Under the pieces are notes generated by a model. The model was not told where the DNA came from. It did no database searches and worked only from the letters and a program-made list of their open reading frames with translations. From NCBI GenBank assembly GCA_946406115.1, contig OX291542.1, positions 37,343,321-37,407,320 of the forward strand: a stretch of 64,000 nucleotides of DNA, read 5' to 3'. Origin of the DNA: Apoda limacodes (Eukaryota > Arthropoda > Insecta > Lepidoptera > Limacodidae). A program made the position numbers and the translations under genes. This document shows positions 20,825 to 32,450 of the stretch, one piece after another. Each line of letters starts with the position of its first letter. Within the stretch, counting starts at the first letter, position 1.

Positions 20825-23055
20825 TCAGTCCCAAGGATTTTTATCATTTACATAGTCTGAAATATTGTAGTATGCCTTTTTACAAAGTACCTGCTTGATA
20901 AAAGATTTAAATTTACTTATTGATAGATTTTGAATTTTATTGGGAACTTTGTTGTAAAAGTGTATACATTGCCCCATAAAAGAGTTACTTATTTTGTGTA
21001 GACGTGTATCATGCACCAACAGCTTATTTTTGCTTCTAGTATTTACTTTGTGAACGTCACTTTTCTTGCTGAAACTATTGATACTTTTATGTACATATAA
21101 AAGATTTTCATACATGTACTGCGACACTAAAGTTAAAATTTTTACTTCCCTAAACCTATCCCTCAGAGATATCCTAGATCCTAATTTATAAATAGCACGA
21201 ATTGCCCTTTTTTGTAACAAAAATATTGTATTTACATCAGCAGCGCTACCCCACAATAGGATACCATATGTCATTAAACTATGGAAATAGCTAAAATATA
21301 CTATTTTTGCAGTGTCGACATCGGTCAATTGTCTTATTTTCTTGATCGCATACACAGCAGAGCTAAGTTTTTTGGCTAGGTTATGAATATGAGGACCCCA
21401 TTGAAGTTTGGAGTCCAGCGTTATGCCAAGAAAGACTGTTGAATTAACAAGTTCTAATTGCTCGCCATTAATATTAATACATGTCTGTCTCTGACTAACA
21501 TTTGGTAATGTAAATTTAACACATTTGGTATTTTTTTTCATTAAGTAACAAATTATTAGCGTTAAACCAATTTACAATTTTAGAAAGGGCATCATTTAAT
21601 TCATTATAACATGTCTGTCGTCTCTTAACTTTAAAAAGCAAAGAGGTGTCATCAGCAAATAAGACAATGTCATGGTTTTTTACATTATATGGGAGATCAT
21701 TAATGTAAATAAGAAATAGAAAAGGACCTAAAATTGAGCCCTGAGGGACTCCTATAGTGACTGCTGATCCCGGAGATCTTTCACCGTTGACATCTATTTT
21801 CTGTACTCTCCTACTCATATAGGATGTCAAAAGGTCGAGAGCTTTGCCTCTAATACCATAGTGATGTAGCTTTCTGATGAGATTTTCATGTTGAACACAG
21901 TCAAATGCCTTAGATAAATCACAAAACACTCCAAGGGCATCATGCGAATCCTCCCAGGCGTTATATATATTTTTTAATAGTGCCACTCCTGCATCGGTTG
22001 TGGAACGGCCTTTCATAAAGCCAAACTGTTTACTACTAAGTAGCTCATTAATACAGAAATGGCTTAACATTTGACAAAGTATGATTTTTTCAAAAACTTT
22101 ACTGAGTATAGGTAGTATTGAAATAGGGCGAAAATTATTAGGATCTGTTGAACTACCTGATTTAAAAAGAGGTATAACTTTGCTAAGTTTCATCTCATCA
22201 GGAAACACACCACTATCAACACAACTATTAAATATAATGGCTAAGGGTTGTGCTATAACATGAATAATTGAATTTATAGTTTTTACAGAAAGTCCCCAAA
22301 GATCTGTGGTGTTTTTAATTTCTAATGTTTTAAATGTATTAATGATATCTGTAGGACTAATGTTTTTAAATACAAAGGGAACGTTACATTCAGGAACATT
22401 AGCTTTTAATAATTTTTCTGCTAAGATTGGACTTGAGTTTAGATGTTCAGTTTTTTTTAATGGGATATTCCTAAAAAACTGTTCAAAGGCAACTGCTACC
22501 TCAGAATTTGTTTTAAAACAAGCATCATCTACAATCAACTCAAAGTCCTGACAAGAATTCCTAGCTTTACCAGTTTCATTATTTATTATGTTCCATGTAG
22601 TTTTTATATTATTTGTTGAATTTTTTACTTTATGTCTGAGGTGAATTGCTTTTGCAACAAGACAGACCTTTTTAAAGGTTTTTGAGTATTTTTTTAAATA
22701 TTCCCTAAATATTTGGCTATTATTATATGTTTTTTCTTTATATAATTCATACAGTTTACGCCTACTTTTATGAATACCTGGGGTAGCCCATTCACTAAAA
22801 CTAAAGCGACTGGAAATAAGTTTCTTTTTTGCAGTAAATATTTTATTATACTCTGTAGTAATAGTGTCAAGAACAGTATTGTACATATCATTTGGGTCGC
22901 CATTATAAAGCAAATCTGGAAGTTTATGCATTAAGTTAGATTTAAATGAATCAACCCGTTTAGTTGTTATTTGTATAAATTTAATTTCCTTTTTAGTAAT
23001 ACTATTCTTTCTTTCTAAAACCACTAACTGTCCACAATAATCTGACTCTAGATTG
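20825..23055 (-). pseudogene. LINE family C, copy 2: ORF2, RT nearly intact
   Basis: The best-preserved LINE in the window. 23055-22900: endonuclease end with 'ESDYCGQLVVLERK' (SDH-type motif). 22900-22400: linker with 'FSEWATPGIHKSRRKLYELY'. RT follows: 'VIPLFKSGSSTDPNNFRPIS', 'SSKQFGFMKGRSTTDA', 'VFCDLSKAFDCVQHENLIRK', 'TIGVPQGSILGPFLFLIYIN', catalytic 'VLFADDTSLLF'. One frameshift in an A/T run at 21530-21541 separates this 502-codon frame from the C-terminal 238-codon frame, which has 'FLGITLDSKLQWGPHIHNL' and 'YGILLWGSAAD'. Copy 1 reads through this point in frame. The first half of the endonuclease and ORF1 are missing. The 5' end lies about 65 bp from Nup133 exon 1. Confidence 0.9.
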
Positions 23056-23121
23056 CTGAGCTAGTAGCTGAGTGAGTGATATGATGAGTAGAGTGACGCA
23101 CTCGGAGACTTGTCGTTGCAG

Positions 23122-23308
23122 AAGCTGGTCGGGGTGGTTGCGCTGGAAGGTTGCGGGGCGATGGCTGAATCAGAGGGCGGCGGGGGCGCTGTTTGTCTGG
23201 TGTCGCGCGGGCCCGCACTGCATGTGTGGCGCGGCGCCACGCTGCACGAGCACGCGCTGCGCCGACCGCTGCTTGACGCGCTCGCCAACCATCATCTCGC
23301 TCACACCG
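23122..23308 (+). CDS. Nup133: Nup133, first visible exon (beta-propeller)
   Basis: Nup133 is a member of the Y-shaped (Nup107-160) scaffold of the nuclear pore. This exon starts after 'TCGTTGCAG' (23113-23121), reads 'KLVGVVALEGCGAM', 'AVCLVSRGPALHVWRGATLH' and 'RRPLLDALANHH', and ends before GTACAA. Phase 0 in, 1 out. It aligns with the propeller stretch in vertebrate Nup133 that ends in a '..N(I)SKW...W.I..AL' pattern. Very GC-rich against AT-rich surroundings. The frame is open back to 23092, so the acceptor is my choice: the CAG is well placed but lacks a pyrimidine tract, probably because a LINE begins about 65 bp upstream. Earlier exons are not visible in the window. Confidence 0.75.
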
Positions 23309-24240
23309 GTACAAAAACATGCCATATCTCTCTTCCTCCCGCTCTCCCTAATCCTCTTTTTGTCTCTCTCATACTCACTACGTTGATGCTATAGGCACAT
23401 TAAATAGTTTTAAGCAACTTGCACTAATGTAATCAGAATCATTATAATGTTTCTATTACTTTAGTATATAATAAGTTGAGTTTTTTTTTATGATAAAAAA
23501 ACACAAATATTCTAAATTGTTTTAGTTTTCGTAGCTTCGAATAGGTATATAATTAATTCTAATTGGTATTTTCTTTTCATCATCAATTATCAACAACAGA
23601 TAAAATTATTTAATTTTATAATTACTAAATATCTATAGAGATAACAAACGCAACAAATAAAGGTTTCGTATAATTTTTAATCACTGTTTTATTTAATGGT
23701 TAAATTAACCTTTACAAATAATAAATTTACGTAATGTTTTTAAAACGAAACGAACGAAATAAAAGCAATTATTAAACGCACTGTTGTGTCACTTCCGTGA
23801 AATTCCTACTATAACACTTTAATAATCCATAAGCCAGAGGCATTCTGCATACAACGTGGAATATGATCGGAGTATGGACAAAAAACATAAAATATTAACA
23901 ACTCATTTAATATTATTTGTAAAGCTAATAACAGCTTTAGTTTTTGTATTGAACAAAATTACAATATAATATAATGCACCTAGCATTGTATGTACCTTTA
24001 TAAAAATAAATCGAAAATTGGCGAAAACAAGAGTTGAGTTTGTGAAGTTTTCTGTCGCGAAAATTTTATTGCATTATGTTTTTCTAATATCAGACATTGA
24101 AATTATAATGTAGTATTTTGTGTTTTTATTATTTATTTTGTCTTCATTAACTCAATGGAATTTCAATTCTACCATGGGAGATGCAATGAATCGTGCTCTA
24201 CAATCCATTAGAAAAATCTAGTCCCGTGGAACTATCAATG
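23309..24240 (+). other. Nup133 intron 1, left part: nothing recognised
   Basis: AT-rich intronic sequence without supported ORFs or repeats I can name. Confidence 0.5.
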
Positions 24241-24345
24241 GGAGAAAAAAAAGAGTGATACCCCGGTGTTGCAAGCGGCCATGTATGCGTGACCGCTTAC
24301 CATCAGGCGGACCGAAGGCTTGTTTACCACCTTAGTGGAATTTAA
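24241..24345 (+). mobile_element. LINE family A, copy 4: 3' tail
   Basis: 'GAGTGATACCCCGGTGTTGCAAGCGGCCATG', 'GTGACCGCTTACCATCAGGCGGACC' and 'GGCTTGTTTACCACCTTAGTGG' form the reverse complement of the tail seen in minus-strand family A copies (for example 56777-56870). A severely 5'-truncated insertion of about 100 bp. Confidence 0.7.
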
Positions 24346-25064
24346 AAAAAGGTCTATCTTTTTAGTTCCTATCTTTAGCTTATTACTTTGGGCTAAAAAT
24401 CAGGGCAATGATACCTATATACATTTATGTTTAAAAATGCATTCAATTTTGATACTTGCAGTATTGTTTGTATGCGTAAAGTATATTTTAATTTATAAAT
24501 ATGTAGTGAACATTAATTAAGATCTTTTAATTTTAGATAATAGGACTGAGTTCAGAACCTTAATACAATTTTTAATCGGACGCAACTGGGATTTGTCAGA
24601 AGTTGTTACTTTAACTTATAGATATACCGTATCGGAATGCGATTATTTCGAAACTGTATTTTTAAAAACTGTACGTGCTGATACTCTACAAGTTATTGAC
24701 CGGTTAGGCTAAAATTTTTACAGGTTTTTCTTTATAGTACTATCGGGAGGATGTACCTGAATCTTTACCTACCTACCTAATAAATATTTTTTTGGGGTCA
24801 AAACTGTTAAAAAATAGTCAAAAATATGGACCGTTGATTAAACAGGCGATATAAATTTTAATTTTAAACCTTTTTATTTTTTATAGGTTTATCCTTTCCT
24901 TTAATATATCAGTTATCGAAAACAAAAAAACTTTTTTATTTTTGATAAATAAAAAAATGTTGACACCTGCAGCAGTTTTCGATACCTAGCAGCAGACGCT
25001 TAAAGAAATATTTTGCAGAGCCGCCATTTTGGGAAAAAAAATAACATGTTTTTTTTTACACTTT
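24346..25064. other. Intronic, nothing recognised
   Basis: AT-rich. 24960-25050 ('GCAGCAGACGCTTAAAGAAA', 'GCCGCCATTTTGGG') weakly resembles 29050-29100 ('TGTTGCGCTCGTGCCGCCATCTTGG'), probably pieces of a shared old repeat. Confidence 0.35.
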
Positions 25065-25480
25065 AATCTATACTAATATAAAGAGGAAAGATTTGATTGT
25101 TTGTTTGTATTGAATAGGCTCCGAAACTACTGGACCGATTTGAAAAATTCTCTTACCACTAGAAGCCGACATTATCCCTGATGAACATAGTGTACTTTTT
25201 ACCGCAAGAAAATGCTTAATTCCTACGGGAAAACGGGTAATAGGACAACAGGTAGTAAGAATTATCCTTCCGTACTTATCTTTTTCACATAACTTCTAAA
25301 CGGCTAAACCGATTGGGTTGAAATTTTATGTGGGTATTTCGATGGTTTCCTGGATGATTTTTATTTGGACCCGGTAGGTGGCGCTGCTGTCGGTATGTCA
25401 ACTACTAAACGGCGTGACTCTCATACACTTCTGCAACCACGAACTATGCAGCACTTTCCTTGTTTCGATAGTATAATCTA
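25065..25480 (+). mobile_element. Helitron/MITE-like repeat
   Basis: Begins 'ATCTATACTAATATAAAGAGGAAAGATTTGATTGTTTGTTTG', followed by 'GAATAGGCTCCGAAACTACTGGACCGATTTGAAAAATTC'. This phrase is typical of a very abundant insect non-autonomous repeat, usually classed with Helitrons. No coding capacity. The right boundary is uncertain. Confidence 0.5.
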
Positions 25481-25589
25481 AAATTCACACAGAAATCTAC
25501 AAGAAAACTGGAAATCGATGAAAACAAAACAAACATCTGTCATTCTGAAAGTCACAACATTCGAATCAGTGTGACAATGTAGAAAAAAA

Positions 25590-25835
25590 GTTACTATACC
25601 CGAGTGTAGGGTTATTTATGCACCTTATCAGCCCATACGTCCCCACCGGCCTACTTTCGCCGAGGGTGATTTGAGCTTTAGTCCACACGCGGGCCCAGTG
25701 CGGATTTTGGACTGTGTATGTCTTTTGTTTTTTTGACATATGCAGGTTTCCTCACGATGTTTTCCTTCACCGGTAAGCCAGTGATGTACATAATAAGTGT
25801 ACTTGAATGATGTATTTCAACATACGGCATTTTTT
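25590..25835 (+). repeat. Interspersed lepidopteran repeat (class unknown)
   Basis: Contains 'GCAGGTTTCCTCACGATGTTTTCCTTCACCG' near 25743, a phrase I recognise from many lepidopteran sequences, preceded by 'CCTACTTTCGCCGAGGGTGATTTGAGC'. No ORF. Could be a SINE or the 3' end of a LINE. Confidence 0.5.
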
Positions 25836-26692
25836 TAATTTATTTGTTCAATACAACAGTTAACTAACATTTACAAATTTATTGCCTTCCGTTGAAACCT
25901 CACAGGGCTTATCTGCGAATAGTCGAGATCGCTTTGCTCTGAGACAAAATACTTTTACGTTCTATAAGTTAACAAATTTTTAATTTTTGCAAAATATGTT
26001 GAAGCAGTCCATTTAATATTTTTCGTAAAATATATTTTGACGTTCGTTTTCCATGTACATTGTTATTTTTTGGTAAAACATAAGTTGAAAGGTAGCTTAG
26101 TTTTCGTAAGTGATTATGCCTTGTTGTTTTATTATGACGAAGTTGAATGTAGGTATGTGCATAAGCTAAGTTTTTTAGGCATTGTCGTGTGCCCATTTAC
26201 ATAAGATGTTGTAGTTTTTTTACTTGCTTTTATTTAACTCACAATGTTTCCTTTTTCCGTTTTTTTTTCTTCCTTCCATCTTGTGGTGGAATCTTGCAAG
26301 CTTAAACATACTTTCTGTTATCATCCTTCGATGATATTTTGTATACTTACTAAGCTCGGATGACAATATAATAATTCCATAGTTACTTTGAACAACTACT
26401 CCCTCCCAGAGTTGTACCAGGGGTACAACCTAGAGGTGGAAGTGAAAAATTGAAAAATCTCTAAAATAGGTATCTGGGGGTTTTGAGGGTCGCAGATCAC
26501 TAATTTGATGTTATCGCCTCTTGCTATATGCAGGAAGTGCACCTGAATGTGAACTTTAGGGTGCAATGTGAAAAATGAAGTGAAAATTTAATTATTAATT
26601 TATATTAAACATAATATCGTTCTCCGAGTTCTCATCACCCAACTTATGAAACTTGGGCAATAAACTATAAAAATTCAATTAAATTATCAAAT
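25836..26692 (-). other. Possible decayed RT C-terminus; otherwise nothing
   Basis: The minus strand between 26400 and 25969 has broken frames such as 'YGIIILSSELSKYTKYHRRM' and an open frame at 25969-26196 rich in Tyr, His and Lys. The YGI-start pattern and position would fit a LINE C-terminus, but I cannot match it to any family in the window. 26400-26692 holds nothing recognisable. Confidence 0.25.
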
Positions 26693-26957
26693 AAAAATTC
26701 AATCTTACCGAAAATTGTACTAAAAATTAAAAAATAATTTTTCAAAATGATTTAAAAAATAATAATATCCACGTATTGTATTGCAGTCGGCAACAAAAGC
26801 AAGGCATGCGCACTTACAAACAATCACTTGATAAACTCTCAATTAATATCCACTAAAACTCTAGCACGTCAAATATTCGTGTGTGGCGTTTTTTTTTGTA
26901 TTCAGTTTGAAAAGTTATTTTTTACTTTTTAGTACAATTTTCGGTAGATTGAATTTT
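26693..26957. mobile_element. ~265-bp MITE with ~53-bp terminal inverted repeats
   Basis: The left end 26693-26745 ('AAAAATTCAATCTTACCGAAAATTGTACTAAAAATTAAAAAATAA') is the near-perfect reverse complement of 26905-26957 ('TTATTTTTTACTTTTTAGTACAATTTTCGGTAGATTGAATTTTT'). The ~160-bp interior has no coding potential. Structure and size fit a MITE; superfamily undetermined because no clear target duplication is visible. Confidence 0.7.
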
Positions 26958-27646
26958 TAAATGATTTTAATGTTTTAAGAAAAGCAAGTTTTAAAAAAAA
27001 AAATTTTTACTTTTTTCTGCATTATAGCTTGGGCTTCCTCCAGAACCATTTTAAAGTTGGGCCCTTTGTTTCATTTTATCTAATTTAGATTAAAGTATAT
27101 TGTTCTTTTGTGTACAATAATAACATGTAATATGTTGATGTAGAATGCTTCAAAATAAATATTTCTTCTTTCTATCGTTGTCTTCTCTTAATGTGACTTC
27201 ACAAGATGGGGGGTTGGTCTACTGACCACGAGCTTAATGTTGTAACTTTCAGTTTAATTCCCAAGTTAAGTGCCTGGTCATCATTGTAAAACTATTTATT
27301 CATTCACACCTGATCTTAAATTAGTAAGTTGAAGAATAAAAATCGATGCTAAACGCTTCAAAATTTATTTAGGTATAAGTATGTACAAAAAAAAATACAA
27401 ATGAGGCGTCCAAACGCTTTGGTCGCTTTGGAGCTATTGGTATGTTGTTGTCGTCGTCGTCTCTGTCGTGGCTGACATCAATGACGTCTTGTTCTTGGGC
27501 CAACGTTATCTGGAGGAGGTTGGCTTGATCCTCGCAATCGTCAACCGTGTCCACTTCATTTATATTAGGGTCTAAATTAGGGTCTTATACTAAACATGTT
27601 AAAAGCTATGAACACATTTCGTTTTATAACTTGAGTTGTTGTTCAG
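26958..27646. other. Intron 1, right part; short acidic minus ORF
   Basis: Mostly AT-rich. A minus-strand frame at 27369-27554 encodes 61 residues with an acidic stretch 'HDRDDDDNN' and a basic 'APKRPKRLD'. This could be the C-terminus of a decayed transposon protein, but I recognise no family. Confidence 0.3.
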
Positions 27647-27766
27647 GTGAGCTGAACACGCTAGAGCTGGTCGCGCTGGAGGTGCGCGTGGGTGGGCCCA
27701 ACTCGGTGCTGCTGCTGGTGGGCGCCGTCAGCGTCGCGCGACCGCCGGACGTACGATACGCCCTAG
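27647..27766 (+). CDS. Nup133: Nup133 exon 2 (beta-propeller)
   Basis: Flanked by 'TGTTGTTCAG' (27637-27646) and donor GTAACA. Phase 1 in and out: the split codon G|GT gives Gly. It reads 'ELNTLELVALEVRVGGPNSV', 'LLLVGAVSV' and ends '...VRYAL'. This corresponds to the propeller blade strand in Nup133 with pattern 'L.L.....G..ILAA..(S).....Y.L'. Its 120 bp are continuous in frame with exon 1 on the left and exon 3 on the right, although 4.3 and 6.7 kb of intron lie between them. GC-rich like the other exons. Confidence 0.85.
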
Positions 27767-28130
27767 GTAACAGACATACACACAAACATATACATATTTT
27801 ATTGTACCTTAAAGATCGATCACACTTAAACTGTAAGCACCTTGTTCTTTGAACATTTGAAGGGCATAAAATGATTATAAGCAAGTTCTCCGTAAAACGA
27901 TATCTATAAAATCATAGTTTCATAGGCATGATTTAAGTCTAAAGATACCGAAAACTATTTTCGCTTTTGCATTGTTTGAGCATTATTTTTACTAATTACG
28001 ATTATTTTTTGAGGATTTGCTTATGCTCACGTTACGTCAGCATCACCAATCAGATTCTTCTGACGTTTTCTAACTTCTTTTTGCTCTGCACTTAAGGGTT
28101 TTAGCTTGATTTTTAATGGCTTGCGTTAAC

Positions 28131-28170
28131 GATGAGAAGTGGGCTATCAGATGAGAAGTGGGCTATCAGA
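28131..28170 (+). repeat. 20-bp tandem duplication
   Basis: 'GATGAGAAGTGGGCTATCA' plus one base occurs twice in a row, perfectly, in intron 2. Recent small duplication. Confidence 0.8.
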
Positions 28171-28279
28171 TGCAAAACCAAAATGTGCATTAAAAAATTG
28201 TTTTAATAAACACATTTACATCGTTAAGAAAAACTTGTGTGAACTATCATCGGTAAATGAACCTCATTTACAACAAATT

Positions 28280-28555
28280 ACAGATAAAAGTGCGACTCGC
28301 GCACGAAGCCATTATCTATAAAAACGGCAAAAAAATCACGTTTGTTGTATGGGAGCCCCCTTAAATATTAATTTTATTCTGTTTTTTAGTATTTGCTGTT
28401 ATAGCGGCAACAGAAATACATCTTCTGTGAAAATTTCAACTGAGATACAGTCTGGAGACAGACGGATGGACGGACGGACGGACAGCGGAGTCTTAGTAAT
28501 AGGGTTCGGCTAATTTCCCTTTGGGTACGGAACCCTAAACAGTAGACTTAGGGCT
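28280..28555 (+). repeat. Repeat K, copy 1
   Basis: 'CGACTCGCGCACGAAG', 'AACGGCAAAAAAATCACGTTT', 'TATGGGAGCCCCCTTAAATATT', 'AGCGGCAACAGAAATACATC', a short GGAC tetranucleotide run ('GGATGGACGGACGGACGGAC') and 'GGGTACGGAACCCTAAA'. I recognise this as a common lepidopteran non-autonomous repeat. Related copies: 32600-32935 (opposite strand), 42608-42645 and probably 61560-61720. Confidence 0.65.
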
Positions 28556-28639
28556 TAAAAACGTTTAAATCTATTTAATTTGATTTATGTTCAGTTTGCC
28601 ATTGTCCTTCGCCATTACGCCTAATACGTCAGAAAAGGA

Positions 28640-28930
28640 TAGGTGGTGATAATGACAGGACCTTTTCTTAAAATCATCAAAAAAGCTCTCTTGCATCCTA
28701 TTTACAAAAGTGGATACAGATACAGCGTCAAAACTACAGACCTATTTCAGTATTAACTTGTCTTGAACAATTTTTGAAATAATTCTGAATAAATGTTTAC
28801 TTAATTATCTAAATTGTAAAAACTTACTTGCTCCAAATCAGTTAGGGTTTAGGCCTGGTCGATTTACGGAAGACGCAGTGCTGGAGCTGACTGGCCTAGT
28901 TGCAAGTTATCTCAATATGAAACTTAATTC
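28640..28930 (+). pseudogene. LINE family G: RT fragment
   Basis: Broken + strand frames read 'IYKSGYRYSVKNYRPISVLT' and 'LLAPNQLGFRPGRFTEDAVL', the motif pair that opens the RT domain of non-LTR elements (NYRPIS and GFRxGxSTxxA). Stops and frameshifts lie between them. Clade unresolved. 28931-29399 has no gene. Confidence 0.65.
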
Positions 28931-29399
28931 TTTATGTTAGTACAGGTTAAATTAGGTACATTTTTAGGTTAAAAAACATAAGTTGGTAGAGTTTTGAATT
29001 TTGATGAACATGTTAAAAAAGACCTCCCGTTGAACATATTAAAAGTCCCCATCATCAGCTGTTGCGCTCGTGCCGCCATCTTGGAAAAAAGGTACCCTTT
29101 TTTATTTTTTGCTTATATCTCGGCAATTATTGCTGATACGGAAAAAAATGAATAGATTAAAACTATAAATCATTAAATATTGTAGCTATAGTATTTTTAG
29201 AAAAAATAAAAGAATATTTTTATAAAGTCTGTTCCAAAATACTAGCAACTTGAATATAGGCGAGAATCGAACCCACTATTATCTCATTCCTATATTCAAA
29301 TTTGACGGCCAAGGGGTTGAGTCATGCTGACTAAGTGATAGCTAGCCGAGGCTTGGGTTCGAATCCCAAACCGAACCGTTACACAGCGATGATAAAACC

Positions 29400-30000
29400 T
29401 AACGCTACGAGCTCACAAGTATTGGAAAACTGTGATAAATCTTTTAACTCACTTAGTTGTCAAGATAAAGTCGTACTAGCAATTGGGTCAAACGACAAAA
29501 ATCCATGTATTCTATATTCTGAATTATGTAACACTCTATTTAAACTAAGGAAATGTCATCAAGTATTTTGCAATAAGCGTTAAATCTAATCCATACTTAA
29601 ATGAAAACTTATTATATAGTAACATATAATTTCTTACAAAAAATTATAGCAATTGCACTTTTATAAAACCTAGCTATGTCAATGATGTAAGAAACAGCTA
29701 TAATAAAAAAAAAATATTTGACATCACATTAAAAATTTATTGAAAAGCTCTGCTATAAATCAAATATAGAAATAAACTTTCTCGAATACAGAAAAAACTA
29801 TCTTGACTTTCGTCGAAACTTACTCAAAAATGACATAAACAAAAAAAGGAGTAATCATAGTATTTTACAAAAGGGCACTATCCCTTATTACTTTAACAAA
29901 TTAAATCAAAATCAGAAAACTTTAAATAAAACAGTTTCAGATAATTCAAATTTTATTCCTAAACAAAAATAAATGAATTATGAATTAGGGTCCCATTACT
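29400..30000 (+). pseudogene. LINE family H: ORF1 C-terminus, SGNH-like
   Basis: Frame 29335-29583 reads 'CQDKVVLAIGSNDKNPCILY' followed by 'ELCNTLFKLRKCHQV', and after a stop '...NPYLNENLLYSNI'. The pattern D.vvl.iGtND.np..ly.EL resembles the C-terminal SGNH-hydrolase-like domain in ORF1 of some lepidopteran LINEs. More basic broken coding continues to about 29970. Stops and frame changes make it non-functional. Confidence 0.5.
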
Positions 30001-32450
30001 CCAGACCTGAGGAGTCGCGGTGGTACATGCATATTATTAAAACCTAACTTACAGTACAAAGCGATAGACTTAAAGTCAGTTAGGTATGCATTTGAATGTT
30101 GTGGCATTGAAATAGTAAGTAGTAACCTAATTGTAATATGTATTTACAGGACTCCATCGTCAGATATAAATACCTTTTTTAGAGAAATTGAACAACTTAC
30201 AAAATTACAAAAAAAATTAATACCAAGATAATATTATGCGGAGACTGGAACAAAGACTTAATCAAAAATAATAAATTATCTAAACCTTAATGTACTACGG
30301 TCTTACTTCTCATATTACACTTCCAACCAGGAAAAATGCCTGTTTAGATCTTATAGCCAGTAACTGGACAAAGCGCCACTTTTAAAAACGAGACCAAAGT
30401 TGAAAATAAAAGTTGTATGTATTGGTTTGAAAAGAGGCGAGACATGAGTACCGACAATATTCGAAAGTTTATAGAATGCATATCAGCTCTGTCATTTCAA
30501 GAAACTTTCTTAGAAAAAACCACAGAAAAGGCTATTAATAGTTTTCATGATCTGTTCACCTTATTTTACAACTTGTGTTTCCCTTTTATTAAAGTTAAAG
30601 TAACAAAAAAAAAATCAGAAATAGATGGTTAACTAAAGGTTTAAAAAAATGCTGTATTAACAAAAGACGCTTATATCTAAAATATAGACTATCTACATCA
30701 AATAAAAAAATAAATAAAATAAAATACAATCGATACACCAACATTTTAAAGAAATGTATGTCACAATCACAAAAATCACAAAAACATTTAAATGAACAGT
30801 ATATTTCACAAAACAAAAATAAAAGTAAAGCGTCTTGGGATGTCATAAGGGATTCCATAGCTAAAAAAACAAATCAAAAAGAAATAAATTGTATAAAAAT
30901 CAACAACCATGTGTATTACAACGCACAAGACATAAGCCAAATATTAAATAACTATTTTATAAATTTGACAAATTCTAATACTGACAATACAAACAAATCA
31001 AAAACTAAAAAACAATATAAATCAGAAATTCCTTCTAAACAGAACCCGCTCTTCTTAACGGCTGTTACGGTACATGATACCTATAAAATAATAAAAACAT
31101 TAAACAATACCAAGTCTACGGGATATGATGGTTTAAGAACAGACATACTTAAACAAGTTGCCATACATGTAGCAGCTCCACTAACTCATATAATAAATCT
31201 CGTTGACAGAACGAAAATTCCCTTCGCGACTAAAAAAATCCATCATCAAACCACTACACAAAAAGTATGATACAGAAAATATAAGTAATTATAGACCTAT
31301 TACCTTGATACCGATTATATCAAAGATATTTGAAAAGGTTATGTTTTAAAAAATTTATGATTTTGTGGCGAAATATTCCACTATTCTAGCCAGTTTTCAT
31401 TTGATAAAATACGTCATTGAATGTTTGATCAAAAAAATTATCCCGTATCCATTTTGCTAGACATGACTAAAGCATTTGACCTAGTTTCCCATGATATCCT
31501 TCTTGACAAGCTACACAATTATGGTATCAGAGGTAAAGCACAGGAATGGATCAAAAGTTACCTCTACAACAGACTTCAATCTGTAGAAGTAACTAGGACT
31601 CTTGGTAAACAAGGCTATTGTAAAAGAAGTAAATGAGACACTAAAAAAATATATATAGATAAAATATATAGACTGGTTGGAAATAAACAATTTAAAAATA
31701 AATATTGATAAAACAAAAATTATGCAATTTACAGCACAAAATACCCAAAATACTAATTTAGAAGTAAAATATAGAAATACTAAAATAGATGACATTAAAT
31801 TTATCAAATTTCTAGGTGTACATATTGACAAACAATGCTCATGGAAAATACAAATTGAAAATATCTGCTTTAAACTAAACAGATTTGTTTATGCTTTAAA
31901 ACGAATTAAACAAGTAGCAACGAGTAAAGCTGCTCTAATGGCTTACCATGGTTATGTCTCAGCAGTCCTTAGATATGGTTTAATATTATGGGGAAACTCT
32001 ACAGATATTGGAAAAGCATTTAGAGTTCAAAAAACATGTATAAGGTTGCTATGTGGAGCAGACTATTTAGACAGCTGTAAACCTGTTTGAATCACTAAAA
32101 GTTTTGCCACTTCATTGCTTATACATTTTCGAAATTGGAATTTTCGTGACAAAAAACCTACATTTATTTAAAACATGCAAAGAAGTAACAGGAAGAAGTC
32201 TCAGATATGAGATTTTATGTGCCCCCTCATAGACTAACTCTTTACAAAAAAAAATTCGTACTGTATGGCTATAGTAATATATAATCACATACCAGATGAC
32301 TTAAAGAAACTTAATTTCATAAATTTTAAGAAACAATTATTTGACCTTTTACTCAAAAAAATGAAATGTTATTATATATTTTTTTTAAAGACTATGCTTA
32401 ATAATGTTGTTTATTGTAATATAATATTTTTAAATAAATGAAATACTTAA
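30001..32450 (+). pseudogene. LINE family H: ORF2 with endonuclease scraps and RT lacking the catalytic box
   Basis: 30140-30420: endonuclease scraps ('MYLQDS', 'ILCGDWN'). 30417-30632 and 30758-31270: linker and RT start ('SKASWDVIRDSIAKKT', 'NTKSTGYDGLRTDILKQVA'). 31270-31420: NYRPIT-type motif in a broken frame. 31421-31636: '[20 protein letters not shown]' and '[16 protein letters not shown]'. The PQGS and YADD motifs are absent: the frame ends at 31636 and resumes at 31677 with 'EINNLKINIDKTKIMQFTAQ', then 'IKFLGVHIDKQCSW' and 'YGLILWGNSTDI', so a deletion of roughly 70-80 codons removed the active site. 3' UTR to about 32450, ending A-rich. Confidence 0.75.

Noticed and set aside
29254..29370. 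tRNA-like B boxes ('GGTTCGAATCCC' at 29354 and the reverse one near 29261)
   Set aside because: No matching A box at the right spacing, no cloverleaf that I can fold and no CCA-proximal stem; at most scraps of tRNA-derived SINEs.
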